Assembly (NCBI GenBank): GCA_032718475.1
Contig: JAUCBJ010005397.1
Coordinates: 1-60,457, forward strand
Length of the DNA stretch: 60,457 nt
Direction: 5' to 3'
From: Nemertoderma westbladi
Taxonomy: Eukaryota; Xenacoelomorpha; Nemertodermatida; Nemertodermatidae
Shown piece after piece: positions 40,330-52,329 of this stretch. Position 1 is the stretch's first letter. Each line of letters starts with the position of its first letter. Below the pieces are notes generated by a model. The model was not told where the DNA came from. It saw nothing but the letters and a program-made list of their open reading frames with translations, and made no database searches. The position numbers were made by a program, and so were the translations under genes.

Positions 40330-42589
40330 GGCATTGATAAACAACAAGTTGAAAGTTCCTCGAGCTGAGTTAAAAGCGGCTCTATACGCTACAGCCATCG
40401 ACCGGAATGTAACAGAACAGATCGACTATCCACTGGAGAAAACTGTCTATTGGACCGATGCTTTACTCGTGTTGGAGTATATAACCAATGAAGTCTGTCA
40501 GTTCAGTGTCTTTGTTACCAACAGAGTAGCCATTATACTTAGTCGCACGAAGATGGATCAATGGAGACATTGCCCCGGAACGATCAATCCAGCAGACATC
40601 GCCTCCAGGGGAGCTACTCCACAAGAACTGGTAGATACTCCAGACTGGTTAGGTGGACCCGACTTCCTCTACAAAGAAGAAGAAAAATGGCCTCCTCATC
40701 TTACTACGGCAGAGATCAGACAGGCCAAGGGAGCGGAGAAAGTCAAACCTAAAACTCGGGCGAGTAAATCGAAGTTATTTAAACCTATGGTAGATCTGTC
40801 TGTACTACATGTTTCCGGAGACGACGCTTTGGATCAGAAACCCACAGCCATAAATAAGTCTGTTGTGGAAATCCGTGAGAAGGATTGGAAATCTGGAATA
40901 CCAGACGTCTCGCAAGGACTCTCACCTCTCCTGCAGAGAGCGATACATCACTACAGTTCCTGGAATCGGCTCTGTAAAGCCGTTACATATTTAAAAAGAT
41001 GTTTTCATCATCACTACTCCGGGACGAAGACCAAAAGTGATACCGCTCCGCTGACATCGGTGCAGGTCCATGTTGTTAAAGATCTTCCCAAATATAAGAT
41101 ATCCGACAGGTTTCTGAAGGAGAAGATCAGTTATCAGGTGCATGAAGAAACCAACAAGCAGATGCTGAGACTCCTGCAATGCTATGAGGATTCCGATAAG
41201 TATTTCCTGTTGTTGAGAAATCCACAGATGCGCTTAAGGGATCGTTTCTCTAGCACAATGATAGATGGGTTGATACGTGTTGGAGGAAGATTAACGAATG
41301 CTCCATTATCCTTTGACACTAAATTTCCCATACTCATTAGAAATCTTGAGATACAAGTCAAGATGATTGTAGATGTTCACAGCAAACTTTATCATGCTGG
41401 TAGAGAATGAGTTCTTAGCGAAATTCGAACTCGCTATTATTTCTATAAACCCCGTAGAGCTCTGAACCAAGTTCTTAGGAACTGCATACCCTGTAGGAAA
41501 GCATTCAGTAGGCCTTTAACACAGCGAGAGGCAGAATTACCTAGGGAATGAGTAAGCTTCTATGAACCACCCTTTACTAATACCGGTGTAGATTTATTTG
41601 GCCCTATTGAAGTATATCGTGCTAGGACTATAGTCAAGAGATGGTGTGTCATCTTTGTTTGTATGACTTGTAGAGCTATCCATCTCGATATGGTGAACGA
41701 TTTATCTACCAACAGCTTCCTATTAAGCTTACGACGACAGATCGCTCGCTTTGGAACTAGTAACACGATGAGATCTGATAAGGGAACAAACTTCATTGGT
41801 GCCAACAATGAAATCAAAGCTTATGTCAAAGATTGGAACCAAAGACAGGTGGACGATCAGCTACGGGTAACAGCGTCTAGCTGGACCTTCAACGCCGCCA
41901 ACGCCCCTTGGTGGGGAGGAAGTTGGGAGAGATTAATAAGGAGTGTGAAGACCGCATTTCACTTTATAGTGCCGTGCCGCGCGTATCTCACCGACGAACT
42001 TTTGCGGACGTTAATGGAGGAAATCGCCGCCTATCTCAACGAGAGACCGCTTATGCCAGTCTCATCGAGTCCCGATTCCCTGGAAGCACTAACACCCGCG
42101 CACTTCCTACTGAAGAAACCTGTAGTCATGCTCCCACAATCGGAAATCACAGACGGAGACGAATACTGCCGGCAAACTTGGCAACTCATGCAGTTGTTAT
42201 CCCGTCGTTTCGCTGACCATTTCGAAAAACACTATCTGCCCACGCTACAACTTCGAACGAAGTGGTTTGCGCAGCAAGAAAACGTCAGCGCTGGAGACAT
42301 GGTCCTTATTGTGGATTCAGATCTTCCACGTAAGCGGTGGCAGACAGATTGTATCATCGAGACTCACATCTCGGATGACGGTTTGGTGCGATCGGTAGAA
42401 CTCGTCGTCATGCGACGTAACTTCAAGAAACCGGGAATTGTCTTCGAGACACAGCAGCTCAATCGCCCAGTTGGTCGTTTATGTTTACTGGAAAGAGACA
42501 GAGAACTCTCCGGAAACTATGGAAGACAAGATACTCTTCCCACGACCACCTCCCTAATCCAACAAACATCTAGGGACTCCCCAGCTTAG
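40211..42589 (+). pseudogene. Element B pol remnant: RNase H and integrase with two in-frame UGA codons
   Basis: A single reading frame is interrupted at 41408-41410 and 41549-41551, both TGA. It opens inside the Pao-type RNase H (QLHVFGDASD, KVPRAELKAAL, YWTDALLVLEYI, WRHCPGTINPADIASRG). Then come the segment before integrase (GLIRVGGRLTNAPL), the zinc site (HSKLYHAG ... CIPCRKAF), the core with DDE residues in GVDLFGP (about 41590), RSDKGTNF (about 41775) and GGSWERLI (about 41915), and a DUF5641-like tail (42160-42480). Reverse transcriptase is absent; the deletion joins gag to RNase H at about 40190-40210. The frame has TGA where an Arg or Trp codon might be expected, compatible with CGA-to-TGA decay. 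Confidence 0.85.
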
Positions 42590-44224
42590 CAGCGTATGGA
42601 GTGGGTGTGTGACCATATTATTTTATATTCTTATCATTTTATATTTATGTATGTATTATTATGTAATTTTATTATAATCGTTTTCTTTAATTTTATTTAG
42701 CAGAATGTTATTTTAGCGATTATTTAGTAGATTAGTGCAATATATATTCGCATTTATTATTTAATTACTTATATATTATATATTTAGTGCGACGGCGAGA
42801 AATAATTATTTTTCTCTTTCCTTACTGTCCGTATTACATTACAAATACGTAACTACAGTAAGATGAAATATCCGTACTTATTAAAGTACAATAAAGCTCC
42901 TACTATATTCAAGTATTATTGGTAAAGTAGAGTATTAGGAATGCAAAATTCAGATCCTCGTGTCTCGGCTAAACCAAGCTCTGGGTAGACCTTGGAAACG
43001 ACTTGCCTCTTCTCACTGACATTGCTTCGTGCGATATTGCTCTCATACCGTATATTAAATAATACATATAGTAGCGTGATGTCCCTTTAACAGTAGCGTA
43101 TAACGCAAAATAAATCTGTTAAATCCTTTGACCATCTGCAATTCTAGTCGATTAAGATATCGCGGCACCCACCGATATACTTAAAAGACAAAATTCTAGA
43201 ATCAGTGGTTAACGTCCCCAGACAAGTTCTGGAATAAACTGGTGCCCATCCTAAATATTAATTATTAATATTTACAAAATCTGTCAAATTTTAGATCCTT
43301 TAAATTCTAGTCTATTAAGATATCGTAGCACTTACCGATATTCTTAAAAAGACCAATTTCCTAGAATCAAGGATCCTAGTCCCCAGACATGTTCTGGAAT
43401 AAAATTGTGTCTATTTAATATTAAATAATAAAATTTACGGGAATGAATTTAAATTCATGTTTTAATGAATTTAATAAATTGTCATTTTTATACAATTTAT
43501 AATATTACCAAAATTCCTTTAATTAATAGATCATGGGAGCGGAGATTCACTCTATTAAGTGTATTAGTGTGCGAGAATCTCCAATATATAGTCAATAGCC
43601 GATAAAATTCATAAAATCATGTATAGAGAGGATATTGACCATTAAAGAATTACTATTAAATAGCATCCCAGATCTGTATGCATGAGAATTACCCTAATTC
43701 TACCGCTAGCTTTCCATAATGTCACCATGGCAACAACCACGCTAGAATTAGAAGTGAGTTAAAAGAACAATAGAAAGCTTGCCCCATGGAATAGCATAGG
43801 GAATAAATAGCGCACTGCTAGTATCCAAGGATACATAATAAATAAAGTGACATTCTGGAAGGCACTGACTAACGGACAAATGGCCCGAATGTGTACAGTT
43901 TGTGACAGTTGTGTTGAATTTGTGCGTTTATAGGTGAATGTTACTGCTAAAGTGTGTTTACAGTAGCGAGTCGCAATTGTGAAAGTAGCCCTAACTCTCC
44001 AGAAAGAACCTGAAGTACATCCAAGCCTTTGGGACGGACAGTGGAGTGACTTGTGCCGGTTATCGTTGTCGTTGTGTAGCTACATCGTTGGCGAAAGCAC
44101 AGCGACGACGGTACATCGGCGCTGAGGATCTTGCACTGTCCGGGGGCAAAAGAGGGGTAGGCAGCGACGCCCGCTAGCCTAATATATAAACTCATTATAA
44201 TATTGATAAACTCATATAGCAGAT
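42590..44224 (+). other. Gap between integrase and ORF3 of element B
   Basis: 1.6 kb without a gene. Two diverged units of about 190 bp (43130-43260 and 43300-43410) share AATTCTAGTC.ATTAAGATATCG and CCCCAGACA.GTTCTGGAATAAA. TGGGAGCGG at 43534-43542 is identical to the 9 bp before the 3' LTR. A hairpin GGAGATTC/GAATCTCC lies at about 43541-43584. ORF3 expression signals, if separate, would have to be here. Confidence 0.6.
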
Positions 44225-47200
44225 ATGACTGAGTTGATAGAAGATGATCTTGGTATCAGGGAGCGATATACTCTACCTTTACAAGCGTTTGTCGATAGCT
44301 TGATACGCGGCGACGCTGGTCCAACTACTACGGAGGATGATGGTCGTTATATCGAACCGCCAATGTCCCCGGAGCAACTTACGCGTGAATTGGATTATAG
44401 AAAGTTCACCGCTCGCTATACGCATCGTAATGGTACGTATATGGACTTCTTAACTACTGGCCATCCTATCGATTTACACGATACGGACGATGTAGACACC
44501 GAAAGGGAAATGGTTTTATTTAAATATCATACCCAGCGGAGTCGGAACGATAAACCGAGAATAGAACACGAGAACTCTATTCGAAACAGACTCGAAAGGG
44601 AAGACGTTGAAGAGCCGGATAAACGCAGCGACTTCAACGATTATCTGGAATTCCTGAGAGAGACATATCTCAATATTGCCAGCCAACAAAATCTCGAAAC
44701 TCGATATCCTCAAGGTATACATCATGATCCTATGATAGAACTCAAACGACTCTATTTCACTATGATGTATCTTACCGCCGATCGACCGCTACCTGTCGTC
44801 CCAGATAGCTTCGAACAGATGGAGGAATATTGTAAAACTGGAGAACGATCACCCGCGTTTCCCCTGCAGGACGTGCGTCTTTGGTATTACTGCGACGAAT
44901 GCCCTAGACCCAATCAGCAAACGGAAAGGCATAAACATCCGCGGAGACGTTGCGCTAAACACAGTTTTACACGATATACTTATGGGAGTTTCGAGCGAAA
45001 CCTGTTCGACGTATCACCTACGGTCGCTCGGCTCAAACGATCCTTGAATAAACCAATGATCAGAGTTCCGGAATACTCGGTCAGACCTCCTCATTCCTCA
45101 GTTAGACCTCAGACTCTTGATCCTAATAGTATCACGGATCCTCCCGAACTGTACTCACTGTTCAAAGATCTAGTGTTACCCAAACAGTTGATCGGTGGCA
45201 CTCCGGTAGTGGGCTCGCTAGATATTCGCCAACCCTACCTAGCCGGATTAGGACGCGGTCATCTAATATCGCCGTTTAACCCGTACAACCGTCCCGGCTT
45301 CACCCCGATACAACCCGTTACGGAAGTCGAAGAGAGCGTCGTACGAAACGCGTTAGACGCTATTCGGCAGAAAATCGGAAAGGGAACTTACGATTGTTTG
45401 GAGAAACGTAAATTGCAGCAACAAGTCCAAGCGGTGAAGGAATTAGCTTTACCCCAGTTCGATAGAGAAATACAAAATCTCGAGGAGGACATCGAACGTG
45501 GACGAACCTACTCTTTACAAGAGTTCCTAGATGAGCGTTTACAACAACAAGCGGAGGAAAATCAGCTCGAGGAGAGACATATAGAACTAGATGAGAGAGA
45601 AGAAGCAGCTTTAGCCCAGCCAGAAGCTCAAATCCTAATAACAGATCTCTATTCTAAAACCATTATCCATCCTTCGATGGTTCCTCATTTCGGAGACAAA
45701 CTCTTCGCCACGGCACAGCCTCAACCGGTTGATATCAACCTAAGATCTCGAGATCTTATCGCTGACGCTCCCATGTTGCAACGTCCGCCCATCGAAGCCG
45801 CTCGTGTCGATGGTATACTCGTTGAACCTCCGGACAATAGAGCGGATCTTGTCCGTCGCATGGTACACGATGTTAACATACGCGCTAGACCTTTACCGGA
45901 CTCGTTTTATGGGATCAAAGATCACCCTTATTATGTCAATCTAACACAATATTACATGGTAAAACCGGAAGATCCTACACATAGTCTGAGGTTTCTACCA
46001 CTCATAAATCCTCTCGATCTTGTCGAACTCGAACAACTGCAGAAACATCTGGATCAGTTAGTTAAAATAAACTCATTTCGAAAACCATATAATGTTTCCA
46101 GAATAGAGAAAGAAACAATACCTCCGTATAATCTTGATGGATTCATCAAAACTCGATTAGTACACTGGAATCTTGACGTGTTATTCGAGGAGGAAAGAAT
46201 ACAACGATATGGAGATGTGGAAACATATACTACACAATATTTAAAGTATAGAGATCTACCTAATGCTAGCGAATGCGCTACCTTGTGGCATCCAGTGGGA
46301 ATGACCCTCGAAAACGCCACTAAAGAGTGGAACGAGACTCTTAACGTTATCGAGATGTATGGAGTTGTCACTTACGATAACGAAGGTAGCGTTCCGGTTG
46401 GAGAACTGGGAACTACGCGGATGATACACATATGAGGACTCGCTGGTTCTACCCACGTATTTACGCGAGCGTGTTCCGATGTGATTGATTATTCTTTTGA
46501 GACTCTTACTGAGACACAAAAGAAACTCCGACATGGACAATTCGAACTCGCGCAGCGTTACGTCACCGACACCGAGCGCAAACCGGCCATGGGTATCGAT
46601 GGATCGATGTTACCCCAGCCCGTGCTCGAGATGTTGTTTAACGAAAGAATCCTTAAAATCGGCTCAGCTGTTTATGGAGATCTACAAAATGACTTTCGGA
46701 ATATGGAGAACATTCCATACCCTTTCGTTGATACTCAGCTGATTGCTCCCTGGGCAGAAGGCCGAGGTGTCTTCCGCACTATGTATGCCAATACACCCAG
46801 CGGCATTACTAAAGTACAACGAACCTCCATCGGACATCTTGCCTTTCAAGAATACGGATGGAATTTCAAGGTTGGAAATCCTATCAATCACCAACAAGTA
46901 TATGGAGATCATTATTCTCGTTTATACTTTGATGGACCATTGACCGCACCTGGCGCCGTGTATAGCTTTATGAGTGTTCCACTTCGTCCCTCCTTAGCTA
47001 TATATACGATCTTTGAAAACGCAGCACTTGCCGGTTGGCTAGCCGATGTGTGCAGTCGTACCATACGCGCCCATCCCTTAATACTTGGAACCAAACTCGC
47101 CAAGCTAGATGAACACAATAAATTCATCCACTTCGAATGTTTCAGGCGCTTTCTGACTCCGTTCCGTAACGTTGATAGTCAGTTCAAGGACCGCGCTCTG

Positions 47201-48529
47201 ACCAAACTCAGCCTAAGAGACTCAGCTGCGGAGAAGCTAAACAGCGCGGGATTTGCCCTTTTCCAGGACGTTTGTATACAGAACTTACATTCATCTGTTA
47301 TACAAAGACCCCGAATACCCACGGGTTATTCTGTCGTGGAAGTTCAGACAGTGGGTCCGCTTGCGGAGACAGCCGCACCTACCTCAGCTATGCAATTGGA
47401 AGACGAACCAATATGCTTAGAATCTGAGGCGATTCAGCCTACAGCGCCCCGGAGCAGCGATAACGACTACGTCTTAGAGTGGTATCAAGGTCCACAATGT
47501 CTCACCGCATACGATTATCGACACGCCAACTATGTTTCTCGAAAACGTTGTCGATTATGCGTATCGAGAGACCATTTCACCCCTATGGACTCAGACGTAC
47601 CCTGCTCCTATTTCCACGAACAACCGATGATGGAGATCTATTGTGCGTATTGCAGATTTAATAACTCACACATTTTTGCAGTCTGCCTCCAATTTATGAC
47701 TCAATGCCACCACTGTCAACTTAAAGGACATGCCAGTTATAATTGCCCCTTTAACCGCGATTTAGAAAGCGTAGATGAGATGATTACCCTGCGCTACATC
47801 CGAGCTTGGGAAGCGAACGCGGATTTACATTGTGAGTCCCGCCATCGCTATTACCCTGGACGCTCTTACGAGGGAGTTTACGCGTTCCATCTTTATTTAT
47901 TCACGTCTGTTGAACAAAAAACACGCACACCGAGTTACGAACTAATGAAGCGTGTTGGTGAGTGTATTTCCACCAAATTTGTTCGAAAATATCTCAGGAA
48001 CGTCAATCCTAACGATATTACTTCATACCATTTGATCAATTTCATCCGTCAAGACCCTGAGTATGGCGATTTATTTATCAACTCGCACCCTGAGTTACAA
48101 GAAGTATCTCGACGGCCCTACGAATATCGAGCCCGAGAACGCGAGCTGGAAAGAACCATTAAACCGAGGAAGTTTCTCACCACTCACGGTCCACCTACCG
48201 CTATTGTCCAGACGACCCGTCAAGGACCCATAGGAGCTGCTGTCCTAAGACGTGCCCTAAAGGCCGTTAGACCTCGCTCCACTGAAGTTGATATCGATCA
48301 ACCAGGTACCTCGACCGGCGGATACACCGTTCGTAATCCTAAACCTTCTGATGCAATTGTTTGCACCCTTCACCCAGGAGTTACAGCCCTCCTAGTAAAG
48401 TGGCTCGCCCCAAAGAGAAAAGGACTCTTGCTAGCCTCAAAAAACTGCGTAAACGCCGTCTGCGTAAGAAAGACTAACTGTTTAGAGTATTTTTATATTT
48501 TAGAAACTGTGATTTTTTATATTTTATAG
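44225..48529 (+). CDS. Element B ORF3: large zinc-knuckle protein, one in-frame UGA
   Basis: The frame runs from the ATG at 44225 (736 codons) to a TGA at 46433-46435 and continues open in the same frame to 48529, about 1,430 codons in all. The first part has DPMIELKRLYFTMMYL, then WYYCDEC (44885-44905) and RRCAKH (about 44947-44965), matching the C-x2-C / C-x2-H site of ORF3 in element A, and later a Glu/Gln-rich coiled coil (about 45380-45630). The second part has a Cys-rich CRLC segment (from about 47545), CAYCRFNNSHIFAVC and CHHCQLKGHASYNC (47640-47748), then a shared region with RKYLRNVNPND. Near the end (about 48380-48475) the +1/-1 frame encodes a Lys/Arg-rich tail, so a late frameshift is likely and the last 35 or so residues given by this frame are doubtful. 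No signal peptide or membrane segment. No family known to me. Confidence 0.8.
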
Positions 48530-48546
48530 ACTAAAATCCCATTTTC

Positions 48547-48555
48547 TGGGAGCGG
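48547..48555 (+). promoter_or_regulatory. Polypurine-tract-like site TGGGAGCGG before the 3' LTR of element B
   Basis: It directly abuts the 3' LTR and shares GGAGCGG with the same position in element A. Short for a polypurine tract and interrupted by a C, so the role is inferred from position. Confidence 0.55.
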
Positions 48556-49727
48556 TGTAAAAGCTTTTGCGGAATTAGCCGGTTATTTTCCCCGTAAAGT
48601 ACTCTGTAGTTGGTTTAACAGGCATAAAAAGCCGTATCCTTACTGTACTGGTGTTTTGGGGGACATGGGAAGCCATTTCTTCTGTATGTGTACTTTTGCG
48701 GACATAATTAGCAATTCTATGACGCAATGCGCTAGATCCTCTTGAAACAGTGTAGTTACTATGACGACAGCTAACAGCTGAGCTGTACACGTGTAGCTTT
48801 TTCCTTGTTCTCTGGTGTTTCTTTGTTCGGTCAACCAATCAGAGCGATTCTCCTGCTTTTTGTACAGAAACCTCCGGGAAATCGCGCAATGCATTATGGG
48901 TCAATGTTTATATTTTGTCCTGAGCCCAGAAGACCGGCTTCGGAATCTCTGTGTTTTCAGTCTTTAGCCCAACATTAGTAGGCTTAATTATAGAACGTAT
49001 ATCTGTTATCTTACTCACTCACCTAATCATATTGTCAACTACAAACACCGCATTTTTACTGCTATTTACTGTCGGTTATTCATTATATCATTTGATGGAA
49101 TATTATTATATTGGATAATATCGATAAATTAATCCTAAAACCCTCAATCTTCTTGATATACTGAAGGTAAGAGAGACCGGTTACATATAACGATTGCGAC
49201 TTACATTAAAGTGGTTCTGAAGTGAATCTAATGCTATTTCATAGGCACTACATGTATTGGTTGTTGTTCTCTTTATATGTGACTAAAATTAGTGAAGGTC
49301 GGCAGATCAGTGTGCAGCATTGTGCAGTATTGTGTATGATTGTGACTGATAAGAAAGCATCTCCTAAAGAATGCGCCATATACGTGAATCTATAGCCATC
49401 CCGTTGTGTCTAGTTTAAGTCATAACTCTGTTTACATATTTAGAGCGCCACGTCCTAAAGGAACTGTTAATATTTCCCGAAAGTGAATAATATTTGTCAG
49501 AGATTATATATTACGATCAGTCGAATAATACAGTAGGCCTACCCCGCAATACGGTTAGGCTTCCGAATCCAGTCTCCCGGGTATATCCAACGGGTGAATG
49601 ATCGCGCATAGACTGGCTTCGGCTAATGTAGTGTATCAAATACTCGTCATAGGCTAAAGACGATTTATTATCTAGAAGACATCCCAATTTGGCAGGTTAA
49701 ACTGCTAAAGGTCTAAAAGCGCGAACA
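48556..49727 (+). repeat. 3' LTR of element B (1,172 bp)
   Basis: Starts TGTAAAAGCTTTTGCGG, ends AAAAGCGCGAACA, followed by the duplication GTGTT. About 13 single-base differences from 30900-32071 by eye, no length difference. Confidence 0.95.
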
Positions 49728-50350
49728 GTGTTGAAGTTGAAGTTGCATTAAAGACCAGCCCGCCAGACCAGATAGAATTCATGATGGAGACATACTCCAT
49801 CTACACCTGTGGGGCGAGCCACGAAGTGAGTGGGCCTTAGCGTAGGGGTACCATTAATCAACCTGTCATTCTGTCGCGTTTTTTTTCAGTATTTTATTTT
49901 AAACGTTAATAACTCGGCCAATCCTTGATGAAATCTATCCAAACTTGGTACACATGTTGTTTGGCAAAAGTTTGAAAATTTTCCAAGTAGAATTTGCGTG
50001 GGGCCTTCGTGCAGCATCAGTGTAACTGTTGTTGCAGTTATAATAAATTTATTTATCCAAATTTAAAATGCGTTAAATTATTATTACTGTAGGATAAATC
50101 AGCTGGGTTTCTGACAAATTTTGCAATACATTGGGGCTGTCTGCTAATCTGCATGTACCATGTGTACCGGTACTGTCAGCCTGTACTCAATCCCTGAATC
50201 GAGAATCCTGCAATCAGTCAATACTGCAATACTGGTCAGCCGGTACCATACACTGCAGACATGCCATATCATGTAATCTAATTAAACATGGCCCCGGCAA
50301 CCCTTGCGGTGATTATAGTTTAGGCCTAATTAGCCCAGTACCGGCACCGG
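49728..50350. repeat. Dispersed repeat, inverted relative of 9185-9646 and 10440-10545
   Basis: 49808-49890 is the inverted form of 10440-10545 (GGGGCGAGCCACGAAGTGAG, GGTACCATTAATCAACCTGTC). 49893-50015 is an inverted copy of the unit at 9510-9640. 50020-50300 matches the inverse of 9190-9500 in blocks. The order differs from the left-hand copy, so one of them is rearranged. Confidence 0.6.
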
Positions 50351-50688
50351 TAATAATAATATAATAGTTTAGATAGTTACCGCTAATCATTCAGTCATTG
50401 CTGCATTGGCACGGTACACCGTATTGATGTACTGCCGTTGTAGTGCGCACCGTAGGTACCACCCTACTACCGGTACCGGCTGGCCGGTGGCAACTAGCAC
50501 TTCAGCACTTGTACAGCAACAGCACTACCGGCGATACACAGGTTTGAATTTATGTAGAGTTTGCTCAACAGTACAGATATAAAATAGTTATCTAAATTAT
50601 ATATATTACTATTGACAAGTATTGAAATATATACCGTTATTCGTGTTATCAGTATTTGCAACATCTGACATTGAAGAGGTGAGAGAAG
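50351..50688. other. Intergenic sequence upstream of an unrecognised ORF
   Basis: ACCGGT-rich (TACCGGCACCGG, TACCGGTACCGGC), then AT-rich. Nothing recognised. Confidence 0.5.
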
Positions 50689-51147
50689 ATGAATACCGGC
50701 ACTCAACAAAACCAACGCTTATCACATGTCGGTATGGTTACCTCGAAACTGGCGCGACTGTCCACTCGAATACAACTTCAAAACACAAACGCCAACAATA
50801 AACTGAAAGCGAATCGAACGTCTTCAGAAGAATCTGTCATTGGGACGAAGAAAAGGAAGCCGAAACCACGGGAATGGACCACAGCTAAGATTGAATGCTC
50901 CCCTTGTCAGAGTTCCTGGACCGAAATTGAAACACCAATTGCCGATGGGCTTGATCTCTCAAACCAAAACTTCCTCTGCGGGGTTTGCGCGGCAGTAAAG
51001 ATTGAAAGTCTGGAAGCTGGCATCCCTAGGTATTATTATTATAAAGAGCGTCAGCCTGCGTTTAATAAATATATTTTAATACAAAACAGGTCGAACGCAA
51101 AGAGGCTTATAATGAAGACGAGTACTGCATGGATTATATTCCTATAA
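50689..51147 (+). CDS. Hypothetical protein fragment with paired CxxC motifs
   Basis: The ATG-started frame has 152 codons, of which roughly the first 113 (to about 51028) look like real coding sequence: a basic stretch GTKKRKPKPRE, then CSPC and, about 26 residues later, CGVC, a spacing compatible with one zinc-binding site. After GIP the frame enters a dispersed repeat (inverted relative of 3857-4150 and 5400-5690), so the rest is probably not coding. A possible splice donor GTATTA lies at the boundary. It could be a first exon of a host gene or part of a transposon protein; I do not recognise it. Confidence 0.35.
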   Translation: MNTGTQQNQRLSHVGMVTSKLARLSTRIQLQNTNANNKLKANRTSSEESVIGTKKRKPKPREWTTAKIECSPCQSSWTEIETPIADGLDLSNQNFLCGVCAAVKIESLEAGIPRYYYYKERQPAFNKYILIQNRSNAKRLIMKTSTAWIIFL

Positions 51148-51415
51148 ACCACCTGGCTTTGCATATTGAACGTGCGTTTGGAAATAAGTTCGTGCTACCC
51201 TTCCGTGGGTGGTAGATGTCGCGGTTATGTAATGGTGGGAGGGGGGGGGGGGGGGGGCAGATTAAAAGGGGTGAACACGTACTGTCCCCCTTTCTTTGAT
51301 TAATTGGTGGTGTGGGTTAATCTCTCATAACCTGATTTTGTGATACAGTCGCACAATTTTAATTTGTATCTCATAACTGGGCCTCGTGCTGCGCGAAGGC
51401 CCCACGAACGTGTTT
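51030..51415. repeat. Dispersed repeat, inverted copy 3
   Basis: Reverse complement of the repeat at 4920-5500, shown by GCTTATAATGAAGACGAGTA, a poly-G tract at about 51240-51257 (poly-C in the other copies), and GGGCCTCGTGCTGCGCGAAG. Confidence 0.7.
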
Positions 51416-52329
51416 TATACCCTGCCTCATTACCCTTCCTACCCAATAATGGCCTGCCTTTCTTTAGCAGTAGTCAGTCTGTAAATATTGAGTTGTTTCT
51501 TGAAAAAGGGAGCCTAATTGGCCACAGTAGGGGGGCGCTCTCTTCCCCTCTAATGCAGTGTGCTGTGTATTGGGATGGGGTGTGTGTGTTGGGAATGCAT
51601 TTGTTTCACCTGAGCTGACCATCCACCAGAGTTCAATATACGTAAGTAGGTAGGTAGTCAATATAGGTAGGTAGGTAGATACTCTAATGTAATATACATG
51701 ATGTAATTTTATCTGATAACGCTGGTCAACATGTTGTCTGATTGGTCAGTTTGTCTAAAAGTCATTGGATATATGTAATAACTGTTAATTCCCAATGTCC
51801 TGTCAGTCTTCATATTACACTCATTGTTATACACCAGCTACCTGATTACAGTACAGTAGTACACCATTTCCTGGAATATAGTGTGGTTATTCAGCTACAT
51901 GAATGTTCCAGAATATGGTATATTTATTAAATAGAATCTCCACCGGATTCATCAACTTTACTTCAGTATATCTAAGTGACGGTGCTTTTAATTTAATTTA
52001 TTATTTATTCACTTTATCGTGTTTTATTGTGTCACTCCCAGTCCCATGTCTTAATTCACTTTAACAATTAAATAGAATAAAATAGCCTCGTAGAGGTGCA
52101 ACACTATGCAACATTATTGAAAGCCCAAATTATTGAACATTATTGAATATCTCAGCCATTTTTCAACGAAATTCTACATATTTGGAATCCTTTTCTCCAG
52201 CTTTCCTTCACTAGGGAGAGTGAGGGAGACAGGTTAGGGTTAGTCAAAATTCCAGGTGATCTAGCATTTATGAATGGGCCCTTATTTTGGGATTTCCCGG
52301 GCCCCTTACTGGGTCCCACCACGCCAAAG
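51416..52329. other. Intergenic sequence, minor repeats
   Basis: It includes short GTAGGTAG runs (51645-51680) and a diverged relative of the inverted repeat at 54615-55410 (TATTTATTAAATAGAAT near 51920; CTCAGCCATTTTTCAACGAA near 52151). No gene recognised. Confidence 0.5.

Larger units (their letters stand above)
30900..49727 (+). mobile_element. Element B: 18.8-kb BEL/Pao-like LTR retrotransposon, internally deleted, with nested Gypsy
   Basis: Complete insertion with 5-bp duplications GTGTT. Order: 5' LTR (30900-32071), leader, ORF1 start (34502), antisense Gypsy remnant (about 35300-38670), ORF1 coiled coil (38674-40190), RNase H and integrase (40211-42589), a 1.6-kb gap, ORF3 (44225-48529), polypurine-like site, 3' LTR (48556-49727). 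Gag core, protease and reverse transcriptase are missing. The LTRs differ at about 13 positions by my count, roughly 1 percent, so it is older than element A. Without the Gypsy insert it would still be about 15.5 kb. Confidence 0.92.

Noticed and set aside
44225-48529. ORF3 as a retroviral-type env gene
   Set aside because: No signal peptide, membrane segment or surface/fusion features; zinc knuckles and a basic tail point to a cytoplasmic or nuclear nucleic-acid-binding protein.
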